From NCBI RefSeq assembly GCF_001949145.1, contig NW_019091381.1, forward strand, positions 2,091,579 to 2,155,578: a stretch of 64,000 bases of DNA. Reading direction: 5' to 3'. Within the stretch, counting starts at the first letter, position 1. Each line of letters starts with the position of its first letter. Both the position numbers and the translations under genes were made by a program. This document shows, piece by piece, positions 33,301 to 41,805 of this stretch. The DNA comes from Acanthaster planci. Taxonomy: Eukaryota; Echinodermata; Asteroidea; Valvatida; Acanthasteridae. The notes beneath the pieces are model-generated. The model had not been told where the DNA came from, did no database searches, and saw nothing but the letters and a program-made list of their open reading frames with translations.

Positions 33301-35059
33301 GCATTTGATATCATGTGCACATACCCTATGAGACTGGTTTGAAAAAGCAGTTTTTAAGTAAATGCTTTGTTATTTTCCTTGCTAGTAAATTGACGCTTTA
33401 GGTATTGCTTTCTGATAGTAATGTCCGTAGATGTAACTCTCAGTTCCCCAGACTGTATTGGACACCATACTGTGTTTGTGTGCAAATGCTCAACAATGCT
33501 GGGCTCTGTGTTTTGTAAAAAAACCCAAAACAAAACAAAACTCAAAAGACATTCAAAAGTGCATTGCTTCCAGATTCCTTCAAATTGATTCATGCCAGTA
33601 ACTTATATTAGCAACCTGCCATTAACATTAACCATTTCGATACTCAACTGTACTGAGAAAACCGTTTTAATGAGAAAACATCACAACTGTTCAGTTCCTA
33701 AGGGCGCCGTTTGTACAGTTAAGTAAGGGTTTTCCTAAAATCATCAAGAGTTGCAAAGATAAATTCAAGCTTAGTAGGCCAATAACTTCATCCATACATT
33801 CCATTATGACAAACTCTCACCCGTAAATTCTTAACTATTTTACCAGTTTAGATACGCAATCCAATTTCGGCAGGTGACAGACAAAATTGAAGAATTCCCC
33901 ACTTTTGAAAAACTGAATTTAAAAGTGCAAGCAATGGACTCACGTCCCGAAAGATTCCTATTGATGTATTCACGTTTCAGGTACATGAATCCCCCATATG
34001 CTTACCNATCATCGTCTTTGATACAGACAGTTATGTTTGAAGTGACACTCCCACCCGGGGGCGTGTCAAAATTCACCATGAAGCACTCGGTCGGTTCGGG
34101 AACTTGGTCATCTACAATGGTCACATTAAACATCACAACGTCTCCACTTTCAGGAAAACTGAAGTTAAAATCCTTTGCCAGGTAGTCCTCAACAGCGATA
34201 GCTGTACCATTTTCGGTGCGTCCTTCAAAATGAAATGTGAACAAATGAAACAGGTGACCGGATTGTTTATCCAATTACATGCCTTTATGTTGAAGGCGAC
34301 GGGAGATGGGAAGTCCTTTTGACCTTTTTGGACAACCTCTACGATTAAGTCCCTGTGCTTTACCCATAATTACCTTACAAATCACATATCCAGCAAGAAA
34401 TGAGACCTAGGGGTAACACCCCCCCCCACCATGTCCAATCGCTATACTTAATCGAGACTAATTTTACCAAACACATATCCCCTGGATGTCTGAAAAGAAT
34501 TCCTGGGATTCCATCGAAACAATGACCAACACAAAGCGACAAGGGAGTTCTCTCTTGGATCGGGAGTGAGAGTCCGTGCCACACTTGTGGCGCTAGGTTC
34601 TCTCCATCTCATACCTTGCTTCATATGAAAAATCAAAACCCTTTCCCCGAACAATCCTACTGATGCCTTACATAATGTCTTTGCCCCTATAGGTTGAAGT
34701 CCCAAATCTTAATCGATTTCTTATCGTTCTTTTATTACGGAACGGGGCCATGTATATTATTAACAAACATTAAAAGTGTAATCTGGCGACCAGAATTAGA
34801 AGCTATTACTGCGGTGGCACAACGCTCGTGGACAGGTGGTACGCGCGCGTTACATGCCTCTTCGACCAATAGGGTGTCGTGATTTGTCAAATGCACGCGT
34901 GCAATGAGTGCAGCGCCACCGCAGTTACGGTATCTCCTGTAATTTACATAAACATACCTTGAAGGAATTGTATGGAAGATCCATTGCGCTGGACGGTAAA
35001 CATCACTGAACCGTCACTCTCTGACACAATGTATGAAGTATTCATGGGAATGATCTCGT
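17355..35059 (-). CDS. Mosaic transmembrane protein: Calx-beta, EGF, HYR, Ser/Thr-rich linkers, SEA, TM (31 exons, 5' end missing)
   Basis: Exons in coding order: 34958-35059, 34006-34222, 32405-32533, 31466-31570, 30686-30910, 30404-30532, 29954-30073, 29074-29193, 28405-28533, 27745-27879, 26945-27073, 26360-26626, 26158-26265, 25600-25818, 24896-24943, 24026-24154, 23408-23488, 23227-23307, 23032-23109, 22909-22986, 22760-22825, 21707-21778, 21497-21595, 21168-21308, 20368-20495, 19803-20028, 19293-19383, 18940-19037, 18061-18395, 17751-17831, 17355-17414. All have GT/AG ends; phases agree through the whole chain (almost all phase 1), giving about 1340 residues. The order is Calx-beta, EGF, Calx-beta, six EGF-type units, HYR, Calx-beta, Ser/Thr/Pro linkers, two EGF, SEA, EGF, TM, tail. 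The last part (EGF-SEA-EGF-TM) is the core plan of transmembrane mucins such as MUC13/MUC17. It probably acts at the cell surface as an adhesion or barrier molecule; this is inferred. The upstream start exon was not found. Confidence 0.85.
18940..19383 (-). CDS. Membrane-proximal EGF-like domain (two exons)
   Basis: Exons 19293-19383 and 18940-19037 share one EGF: C-P-Q-D-Y-C-R-N-G-G-T-C in the first, then C-A-T-S-F-T-G-G-Q-C-E in the second. A Thr/Pro-rich juxtamembrane stretch follows, leading to the TM exon. Confidence 0.8.
19803..20495 (-). CDS. SEA domain (two exons) with a G-S-A-I-I motif
   Basis: Exons 20368-20495 and 19803-20028 join in phase 0. The pattern is V-F-R-L-R-V-F ... I-Y-I-N-P-T-S ... 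L-R-R-N-V-L ... I-R-I-V-S-G-G-S-A-I-I-E-F-V-G-F-F. The G-S-A-I-I at 19939-19954 matches the place and type of the G-S-V-V-V self-cleavage site of SEA mucins such as MUC1, where the chain breaks before Ser and stays associated. Cleavage here is inferred from the motif. Intron 20496-21167 holds a foldback element. Confidence 0.75.
20704..20844. mobile_element. Foldback MITE family C, copy 1
   Basis: Ends CGGGCGTTTCACAATAGTG and its inverse, with TA on both sides (20702-20703 and 20845-20846). The arms carry the shared word GGCCAACGCGTTG and the stem around TTTGTCGAC / GTCGACAAA. Other copies: 28820, 54479, 57737. Confidence 0.8.
21168..21595 (-). CDS. Two EGF-like exons before the SEA domain
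   Basis: Exons 21497-21595 and 21168-21308 (phase 1-1). The first has C-E-C-V-C-P-L-T-L-F-G-Q-F-C; the second has C-L-D-G-S-L-C-P, C-V-C-N-A-L-G-G and C-F at the end. They occupy the position of the EGF that precedes the SEA domain in transmembrane mucins. Confidence 0.8.
21707..21778 (-). CDS. Linker exon of the mosaic gene, possible alternative first exon
   Basis: As an internal exon it runs from acceptor CATTCCTGTAG to donor GAAG|GTATG and encodes 24 residues (S-P-T-G-N-K-I-T-T-T). The frame also stays open upstream to an ATG at 21846-21848. That extension reads M-K-T-S-F-F-S-V-Q-F-S-C-L-L-M-S-V-A-F-I and would make a good signal peptide. Polypyrimidine tracts tend to encode hydrophobic residues, so the second reading may be chance. 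Confidence 0.6.
21860..22281 (-). mobile_element. tRNA-derived SINE, with an internal tandem duplication
   Basis: Read on the minus strand, the head has an A box (TGGCCGAGTGGTTAG) and a B box (GGTTCGAATCC), as in a tRNA. The body has the CTCTCCACCCAGGAATAAATGG word common in deuterostome SINEs, and the tail ends in AAAGCGCATTACA and an AT-rich run. A 64-base segment is present twice in a row (21923-21986 and 21987-22050). Confidence 0.8.
21923..22050. repeat. 64-bp tandem duplication inside the SINE
   Basis: ATTATCCCTGCACATTGGGC through CTCTCTGGGGA occurs twice, 64 bases apart and almost identical, so it is recent or an assembly duplication. Confidence 0.85.
22760..23488 (-). CDS. Tandemly duplicated Ser/Thr/Pro-rich linker exons of the mosaic gene
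   Basis: Five phase 1-1 exons: 23408-23488, 23227-23307, 23032-23109, 22909-22986 and 22760-22825. The first four are clear copies: each ends near A-T-T-E-G or A-T-S-E-G, and three carry D-S-R-T then P-P. Donors all read GAAG|GTAA. Flanking intron sequence is also alike, so whole exon plus intron units were copied. The protein part is rich in Ser, Thr and Pro like a mucin stalk. Confidence 0.8.
23838..23969. mobile_element. Short foldback element, family D
   Basis: The left end TATAGAGGTTCTTCATGGCA and the right end (inverse: TATAGAGGTTCTGCCTGGCA) are inverted copies, 132 bp overall, lying in an intron of the mosaic gene. Confidence 0.6.
24026..24943 (-). CDS. Two linker exons (Thr-rich and Gly/Ser-rich) of the mosaic gene
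   Basis: Exon 24896-24943 encodes a Thr-rich 16-residue segment; exon 24026-24154 encodes a Gly/Ser-rich 43-residue segment with T-I-G-G-G-G-N-G-S-T. Both are phase 1-1. No fold is expected; O-glycosylation is likely from composition. Confidence 0.65.
24534..24806 (-). pseudogene. Relic of a duplicated Calx-beta second-half exon
   Basis: The segment aligns with 25373-25640, which includes the 3' end of the live Calx-beta exon and its intron flank (shared AGACCAGCA, CAGTGTGTGACCA / CAGGGTGACCA and ACACTGTGGC words). Near 24765-24806 it still reads N-A-T-V-C-I, as at the end of the live exon, followed by a GT. The upstream part of the exon is lost, so I do not call it coding. Confidence 0.5.
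25600..26265 (-). CDS. Calx-beta domain 3 (two exons) of the mosaic gene
   Basis: Exons 26158-26265 and 25600-25818. The first half has S-A-V-S-E-D-E-G-H-L-L-V-T-I-I-R; the second has F-I-G-D-E-S-V-T-S-F and D-D-E-L-I-E-E-T-E-C-F-L-L, ending V-C-I-E-D-N-D. It follows the HYR exon and precedes the Ser/Thr-rich part. Confidence 0.85.
26360..26626 (-). CDS. HYR (hyalin repeat) domain exon of the mosaic gene
   Basis: An 88-codon phase 1-1 exon starting I-T-C-P-G-D-V and containing R-V-V-W-A-P-E, Y-P-V-G-E-T-S-I-S-C and C-E-F-S-V-T-V, the landmarks of a HYR domain. HYR domains are common in sea urchin hyalin and in complement-like and adhesion proteins, where they serve as immunoglobulin-like adhesive modules. 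Confidence 0.8.
26945..30532 (-). CDS. Array of six EGF-type exons of the mosaic gene
   Basis: Phase 1-1 exons 30404-30532, 29954-30073, 29074-29193, 28405-28533, 27745-27879 and 26945-27073, each one EGF-type unit. Exon 28405 is a calcium-binding EGF (D-I-D-E-C at its start, a later aromatic before C-x-C). Exon 27745 has eight Cys, with C-D-V-F-T-G-Q-C as in the MEGF/tenascin-like type. The others have the usual six-Cys spacing with G-G-T-C or related turns. Intron 28.8-29.0 kb holds a foldback element and intron 27.9-28.4 kb a minisatellite. Confidence 0.85.
28159..28257. repeat. 27-bp minisatellite, about 3.7 copies
   Basis: The unit GGGCAGAGCTGTGGGTTGGG plus TTAGGTT is repeated at 28159, 28186, 28213 and 28240. 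It is G-rich on the + strand. Looser GGGTTGG repeats extend to the left (from about 28010). It lies in an intron of the mosaic gene. Confidence 0.85.
28820..28986. mobile_element. Foldback MITE family C, copy 2
   Basis: Flanked by TA (28818-28819 and 28987-28988). Inverted arms with TTGGCCAATCACAATGCG and ATTGTGATTGGCC; 167 bp with no coding. It lies in an intron of the mosaic gene. Confidence 0.8.
30686..31570 (-). CDS. Calx-beta domain 2 (two exons) of the mosaic gene
   Basis: Exons 31466-31570 and 30686-30910. The first half has L-S-V-D-E-N-V-G-S-V-M-M-N-V-T; the second has G-D-D-P-E-V-T-V, then E-D-E-I-A-E-R-T-E-H-F-L-V and ends I-S-I-I-D-N-D. The intron falls at the same place as in the other two Calx-beta domains. 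Confidence 0.85.
32234..32247. other. Assembly gap (14 N)
   Basis: A run of N immediately next to a segment duplicated at 34.5 kb, so the gap may mark an unresolved repeat. Confidence 0.95.
32248..32330. repeat. Intronic duplicated block, copy 1 (partner at 34505-34640)
   Basis: ACAATGACCAACACAAAGC and CTCATACCTTGCT.CATATGA are shared with 34505-34640 in the same orientation; copy 2 has about 50 extra bases in the middle. Confidence 0.7.
32405..32533 (-). CDS. EGF-like domain exon of the mosaic gene
   Basis: A phase 1-1 exon of 129 bases with a Cys pattern P-C-T-C-P-S-C ... C-K-N-G-G-T-C ... C-M-C ... C-E. It is very like the exon at 30404-30532, which has the same length and opens P-C-T-C-P-T-C; the two arose by duplication. 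Confidence 0.8.
32590..32815. repeat. Dispersed repeat family E, copy 1 (partner at 47517-47695)
   Basis: Shared words with 47517-47695: CCAAGAGAGGGC, ATTTTCTT.GCAA, GGCTCCT.TGGT, AATGCACGCGT, TTTTCAACCGA and CTCCTGCTC / CTTCTGCTC. Same orientation, class unknown. Confidence 0.65.
34006..35059 (-). CDS. Calx-beta domain 1 (two exons) of the mosaic gene
   Basis: Exons 34958-35059 and 34006-34222 encode one Calx-beta repeat: Y-I-V-S-E-S-D-G-S-V-M-F-T-V in the first half, then F-P-E-S-G-D-V-V and D-D-Q-V-P-E-P-T-E-C-F-M-V ending in V-C-I-K-D-D-D. Calx-beta repeats bind calcium through such acidic clusters. The single N at 34007 adds one base before the donor; without it the exon keeps phase 1-1 like its relatives, so the N is probably an assembly artefact. 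The intron holds a duplicated block (34505-34640). Confidence 0.8.
34007..34007. other. Single ambiguous base breaking an exon phase
   Basis: With the N counted, exon 34006-34222 is 217 bases and its phase does not match; without it the length is 216 and the phase matches its homologues at 30686 and 25600. Confidence 0.7.
34505..34640. repeat. Intronic duplicated block, copy 2
   Basis: The partner of 32248-32330. It lies in the intron splitting Calx-beta domain 1. Confidence 0.7.
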
Positions 35060-38000
35060 CTGAATAATATTTTTGTAAACAAAATGAAATCAAATTATCC
35101 AAACAGACGCCTTAACTTTAGAATGCACAGTTTGGGCTTAAACAAATATCTCCCCCCCCCTCCAAGTCGAGTCCAGGGCTTAGAATTTGCTCACTTCGTG
35201 AGCATCTTTAGCATTAAGGGGGTATTAGAATTTCCTGAAAAATTCTCTTCAATGTATTAACCTTGGGGATGTGCCGCATGCATGCCTCAAAGCATCGAAA
35301 TTGGTTTTTACTGGAAGTGCGTTTTAATGAAATGTAGGCTATATTGAAATCGGAAGGTTTTGTCGGACTTGAAAGTGGGAACGGTTTGCATAAATATACT
35401 GGTTTACCTGTGAAATATAGTCAGCTTGTTTGTAAATAGTGATCGACTGGTTATTTGCAATAGTACAAATAGGTATGCATTTCCAATCGTGTTAGAATTA
35501 AAGTCCCATAGGGACCACGTAGTCCAAAATTTCGGACGCCGATCGCTATCTTGAAATCATGCAATCCAGGAAATCCCTTTTTGAAATATTTTGTCATTAC
35601 TATAATTGTTTCAAAAAATGTGATTTGTGGGATGCTAGAGACGAGATTGGCACTTGATTTTAAGCACACAATGACCAGCATCTTTTTATTGCACCACTGA
35701 ACTTTATCGAAAGAATCGTTATCCGGTACCTTGTCTGTTTCATTAAGTTCTCTCCAAAGTCACGCTGACGGCTAGAAAGACTAATACTCACTTTATTCTA
35801 ATTTAAACAGATTGATGTGTAACAGTACTTCCTAGGCCTCACTCTGAAACCACTTGGCTTGACTTAATCTCAAGCTTTTGTTCAACATGTCGAGAAACAG
35901 TCTCCTCAGTGAACAAAACCGAGGCTATATATAGGCCTGTTACTCGGCTGCTGAGGTCGTCGTTTGTACCTCGAAAAAATTGGGGAGATTTTTTTCTGAA
36001 TAAGTGATGTTTCATTTGTTTGATCCGTCTGAACGTCTGGTGTGCCCCATCCACTGCTTGTGCACACCGAAGATTGCCGAGTAATTTCCCCTCAGGGATG
36101 GGGATTTGGTTACCGCTGTTACCTCTGGTTGGGTGGTCATGGTCCAAGGTATTTGGAGGAGACCGAGGAAAAAAAACAGTGTCGCAGTGTCTGTGTCAAA
36201 AATCTTTTCTTTGCGCAGGCGTTGTGTTGACCCATTGTCACTGATGCAGAGAAATCTGTCCAATCAGAGTACAACATGACTCGCTGCCACTGCCTGCCGT
36301 ATCATCGTTGTGAGAATAAAACGTTCAGCGGGAGTTAAGAGGAGATATCTGGAAGGATCGCATTGACACTGGCCTTCAACTTCCCACACTTTCGGGACCA
36401 AAATATTACCAACCAAAGTATTCATCGTACACCAAGGCCACCAATCTATCCCTGCCATTTTACACTCTAGGCAAATTGAAACAAGTTCTTGACGTACAGG
36501 CGAGCGAAATCAAAGCCGGTTGTCAAAACCATTACCGTGACATTTTGTCTCGGCGCCGAACCACAATTGGATTCACTCTTGAAGCCACTGGACCAGCACG
36601 TAAAACCCAGCTGAATTCCCTGCGTCCTTTTATTTTGTGGACCTTTCTAACTGATCTGTGACGACTAATCAAGTTGTCGAGGTTTTGCGAGACTTCTGCG
36701 TGTGTACGATGTCCACTGGGCCGAAGATCTGGTGCATGTTGAGATGTATAAACCTCTCACTATTTAGCAGAGGGATTTGCCATGGGATCATTCTCTCTCC
36801 GACAAATTTTAACAAAAAGGGAGATGCCGGGACCCAAAGGATTAATATTTCCCAAGAAATTCCATGGAATAGGGGTCTAAAATGCGGTCAAATTAAGCAG
36901 CATCGTTAGTGATACAAAAGATGTCGAATGATACTCAGTTTTTCTGCAATAGGCCTATTTTGGTTTTCACTTAGATGGCTCAATACCGCAGGGCACGTAT
37001 AGTTACATGCACAGGCTTAGCTTAGGTGTATCGACTCGATCCAGGTGCGAAAGGTGCACCACCAAGTGGCGGTGCTTTGATGCCGCAAAATGGCATTGTA
37101 GATTAGACGCTTATTGCCCTAACCTTGAATTCATCTGCCATGGACGTGTCGACAGTTAAGACCGATTTCAAAGAATCTTCATATCACAACGAAGCCGTCA
37201 AGCTTTTCGCACCCAAACCAATATATTTAAATGACTCTCTCCAATCCGGAAATTCACCTACACACTAAAGCACATCTGAAGCCTTTCTTCAAAGCGTTGA
37301 CGATTTTTTCACATCAAGGATTTATTCAACTTGTGTGTGAAGCAATTTAGGGGTTGTTGTCATTGACATTATGTTAGTTTCGCTTCTGCCGTTTCGACTC
37401 GTTTCTTTGTCTGCTCCTTCCAACCAATCCTTTTTATGGAAAGCTTTAAAAGCAAATGTATGATTGCAAACTTTGAGACAAGTACCAGGTTATCAACATT
37501 TTAATAGAGATTCAAAGATCAAAAAGTTCACATATAAATATTTAAATAGTAATTGAAAAAAAGTCCACAAAACCCGTGTTTTCTCACTTTCAAATATTCG
37601 TTTGAATACAACTTATGTTCAAGGACGGAAAATAAACCAACGTTTTTGTGATCACGTGTTCAGTAAAGTCTGTATGTAATTGTGATGCAAAAAAAAATCA
37701 GGGAGACGGAATTCAAATCAAAATTTAAGAACTGTTTTGCATCAAATTTACAAGGTTCAGCGTTCCCGCAATTTCTATATCTTCCTCTTAACAACATCCT
37801 TAAAAAAACTTGACTGAACTTTGCGACCTGAAACTCGGCCTGTCTTAATCGACAGCAGGCTACGAGGTACGTAAAAATAGGCTCTTACTTTCATAATTAC
37901 ATGCAATCTCGTGAGCTCCAAAAATTCACACGACTTAATTTGCAACAGGAAAAATGCATAATGTACCATGATCAAAAAGTAAGATTTGGATTTTGAGAAA

Positions 38001-39221
38001 TTTTTATTCTATCACTGCTTCTTTTTAACCTGAAAGACCTCATGAAGGTTAGTGCGGTCATCGAGGTCCAAGACTGATTGATTATGGATTTTTTAGTCAG
38101 GCAAAATTACGCTCGGGCGTTGTTATCACAATCGAAACGAACAGACCCAAATATGACCCTCTGTCAATTTGCATAGCATGGAATAAATTTCCTCTCCCAC
38201 TGTGTATAGAAGCAAGAAAAAACCGTGTCCAGTCGATGTAATCATTCAGGACTTTTTATGTCCAATACATGCATCATCACCGTCTGTGGGTAAAAGATTT
38301 ATTTTTTCCCTTTTCAACAGACGAAAATGTTCATAATGACATAATGACTTTTAAAATGTTGACAATGCTTGTTTTGGCAACTTGGTTATTCGTCTCTTTT
38401 ATAGGCTTTCTACCGTTTTCCACAAAAGAAAAAGAAGCCTGTATACATGTACTGACTTTGAAAATGGAAGCTTACAAGAGGCAAAAAAAGATTACCTGAC
38501 TTTACGGTGACAAACAAAGCCAAATCCAGGAGGAAAACGCACATTGAGTAAAGTACCTTCAACACTGACGGATCCATCGTCAACATTTGGCGTTGGATGC
38601 GTAAGAGGAAATAAGGTTGGATGTCACTGCAGGACGGTCACTTCCCCACTTCTACAATCCGAGCACACAGCGGCCGCTACATGCATGCAAACTTGACGAC
38701 ACCCAAGTTTTCGCCAAGCATATTTGTCGTGACATCAGCTAAAATTTAACAGTCTAACCCCTTTGCTTCCAATTGTTGTTAAGTGTGCCAGCTTGACGTT
38801 CAAACGGGAAGAATTATCTTCTTGTGCTACGCCTATAACATTTTTTTTCCAGTAAAATGTCAAAAATTTACATTGTTGCTAAAAAGCTTCTTTTTTAAAA
38901 TTTTAATTCTGCTGATTTGAATAAACCCAACGATCGAACAGAGGCTGCAGTGTCAAAAAACGTTTCGGGTTAATGGTTTTATTTGACAATCCATCCATCA
39001 AAAATCTTTTAACAGACAACGAAATCTTTATTTAATAAATCTGGTCTGCATGATTACAATGGACAAAAAGGGGTTCGTATTTCGATCAACTGGAACCATG
39101 TCGCCACTAGAAGCACTCTTTCAGGTCATACTCGAATGCAATTCTATTCTATTTATTTATTTTTTTGGCTCGTGCCATAACAACGTCACCTTTGGGGGTC
39201 TTGCTTGCAATGCACCAAACG

Positions 39222-39485
39222 TTGTTGTTTTGTTTTGTTTTGTTTTAGTGGCGCTTTCAGCAACTCAGGCTATTTGCGCCAATAACTGTACGTTTATTCA
39301 TACACTTTATTAATCAGCATCACATTACGGAGTTAGGAAGAAGGTCCAGTTTTAGAGGCAGGAGGAAACCAGCTGGAGTATGGACTGGAAACTAAATGCA
39401 CTTAAAGCCTGGGCCAAGCCGGGACCCGAACCCAGGCCTCATTGGTGCAAAGTGAGGAAAGAACCGCTACGCTAACCCGCTCCTC
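39222..39485 (-). mobile_element. tRNA-derived SINE with target-site duplication
   Basis: On the minus strand it begins GAGGAGCGGGTTAGCGTAGC (A box) and has GGTTCGGGTCCC (B box), then ends in an (AAAAC)n tail. The 11-base word TGCACCAAACG occurs directly on both sides (39211-39221 and 39486-39496), which is a clean target-site duplication and defines both ends. Confidence 0.85.
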
Positions 39486-40375
39486 TGCACCAAACGCACC
39501 AAGCAAAACTCTTGTTAGAACACGACGTAGGAGATAGCGCAGACGTCACAGAGCACTGGGCGTTTATATGCAAAGATCCATCCAATGACAGTTCGAATGG
39601 GTATAGTTGTCACCGCCCACTGCATACTCACGTGATGGGCAACTGAACAGTCTTGCTCCTGTCCCCATGTATGTTTCAGGGTGCACCACTAAAAGTAAAT
39701 TCCCATAGACAGCGGTGATAAATCCCCATACTTCACAGATATTTTAAAAATACTCACAACTCTCACAGGTGTTCAGGCTGCAAAGAAAATTGATGTTCCA
39801 CATGTCCTCTTTCATTTTCCTTTCAATTTTCGGGGGCTGACCAATGAATTTTTGAGAAATTTTCACCAGAAGCAGACCACCCCTAGAATGCAGAAAATGT
39901 CCTTGTCCATAAAGTAGCCATTTTGAAAAACCCTCCCTCGGCAAAATGGCTCAAATAGTGCCACTTTCAAACCCGATTGCATCCAAATTGCTAAGAATTG
40001 GAAGCCCTGAGTCCGGCCCAGAGGTTCAGTCTCATATTTCTTCAATTCCTCAGTTACATGGCTCTCAGGACGCTCTAATATAGAATATTTTAAGTGTATT
40101 ACTTTTATATAGCTCGGCGGACATATTTCTGGCCTAAATACGAGGGTGCGCCCTTTAAGAGGGAAATTATTAACTGCGCATGTCCCGTTTTAGGGTCATT
40201 TGCATGCGAAATAAGGGCCATGGGAATTCGTGCCAGGCAAACAGCTGCTTTATTTCATGTCTTATTTTCACTTTTTGGAAATAAAAATTCTTGCCCAAAA
40301 TATTTTCATGGTAAGATAAGGCCTTTTCTACGGAATTCCAATCGTGCCAGGTTTTTAAAGTACATGTTTTTTATT

Positions 40376-40573
40376 GCGAAATAACGCAATAGTTTTTTCG
40401 AAATAACGGAATAGTTTTGTGCAATAACACAAACGTTTTGGGAAATAACGCAATAGTTTTTTCGAAATAACGCAATAGTTTTGCGAAATAACGCAATCGT
40501 TTTGCGAAGTAACGCAATATTTTTTCGAAGCAACGCAATACTATTGCAAAATAAGGCAATACTATTGCAAAAT
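40376..40573. repeat. Minisatellite of about 21-23 bp units, roughly nine copies
   Basis: The unit is close to CGAAATAACGCAATAGTTTT with variable T length. Both strands show spurious open frames through it (for example R-K-T-I-A-L-F repeats). Confidence 0.85.
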
Positions 40574-40989
40574 AATGTTGTTAATAATGTTAATTTCCAC
40601 ACGTTGAATGGGGGTGAAGCATACGTGTCCCCGCTCCTCTCTGGTGTTACACTGTGTGCATGGACTCGCGTTGAATGCTTAAGTACGGCCGTCATTGGTC
40701 ACAATATGATGGGGCGAGGCTTAATGAAGGGTCTATTATTATACGCCACACTTTCCAGAGGAAATCATAGAGCTATCCGCTTCGAGCGGAACAAGAGAGG
40801 GCGTGGTTTTTTTGGTATTTACCACTTTGGCGCGCCATGAGGCGCGCAAATACATGCGCGTTTGACGCAGAGCACGCTGAGTACGCGTAACTGATTTATT
40901 CCGGCATCTCAGTTTCTTCGACTTCGAAGGATTTGTAGTAACGATGCAGAGTTCTCTACACGTGGGAAGGAAATGCTCAGTTTCTGTCA

Positions 40990-41700
40990 TCAGAGGGGTT
41001 ACCCTCCGGGTATCACAGACGCTGCCTTCAACACCGTATCTTCAATCCCGCGCAAAAAAGGCTCTGAAACCCACCGGGGCCAAGCAACGTGATCGCGTCC
41101 CCCTCGTTCTCACATACCACACTCAAAGCATCCCGGTACGTAATGTTCTTCTCAAACATTTTCCATTTTCACCGAACCCCCCGATTTGTGCGCGTTTAGG
41201 CGCGATCGTTCCGTCGGGGACATGGTTGTACATTCCCGGTTAGATTCTGTCTCACCGGCCGTCAAAAGCAGGCAGCAATTCCCCTTGTCAGCGCCCCAGG
41301 TGTAACACCTGCCCCTACGTAGTTAACAGCCGTCGGTCGTCAGCCCCCATGTTCGTTAAGAATACTTGGGGATGATACATGCATTACAAGTAATGTGGCT
41401 TATTGCATTACATGTCGTCGCTCTGGTGAACTGTACATCGGGAGACCAAGCGTCGCCTTGGTGACCGCTTCGCGGAACACTTGTGTAGTGTGCGCCGACA
41501 AACACCAGCTGGTATCACTGTTGCGCAGCACTTTTGCGCGCCGCCACATACCCTCGGTGACGTAAGCGTCTGCATCCTGCAGAAAGCGTCATCCGATATA
41601 CAGCGTAAGGAGCGGGAGCAGCGCGTCATTTTCGAACTTGGAACGCTGCATTCAGGGGGGATGGACGTGGATTTTTCTGCGTTCATTCAGAACTGAATCT
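40990..41700 (+). mobile_element. Degenerate Penelope-like retroelement fragment (RT end, linker, GIY-YIG endonuclease)
   Basis: Three coding islands in different frames follow the order of a Penelope-like element. First is R-V-P-L-V-L-T-Y-H near 41096, typical of the end of the reverse transcriptase. Next, near 41290-41390, is C-Q-R-P-R-C-N-T-C-P-Y, the linker Cys motif. Then near 41396-41695 comes a GIY-YIG-type endonuclease with A-Y-C-I-T-C-R-R and E-L-Y-I-G, then R-L-G-D-R-F-A-E-H. A one-base loss after Y-I-G shifts the frame, and stops lie between the islands, so it is dead. The upstream RT core is missing. Confidence 0.75.
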
Positions 41701-41805
41701 GCTTGCCCTGAAGAAGGTACTCAGTTACTGAAAGCTCGGCAAATACATGTTTCAGAGCACTGATTTTATGTTATATTCTTGTCATTATTGCGGCATGTAT
41801 CCGGT

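Noticed and set aside
36012-36263. Minus-strand open frame upstream of the mosaic gene
   Set aside because: It contains no EGF, Calx-beta or signal-peptide pattern, and no splice site gives the phase needed to join exon 34958-35059.
38500-38600. Possible 5' exon of the mosaic gene (minus)
   Set aside because: The frame is open and a GTAATC donor is near, but it would end in phase 2 while the next exon needs phase 1, and no acceptor or start is convincing.
40306-40695. 129-codon repetitive protein
   Set aside because: It is the translation of the 21-23 bp minisatellite; both strands are open because the unit lacks stops.
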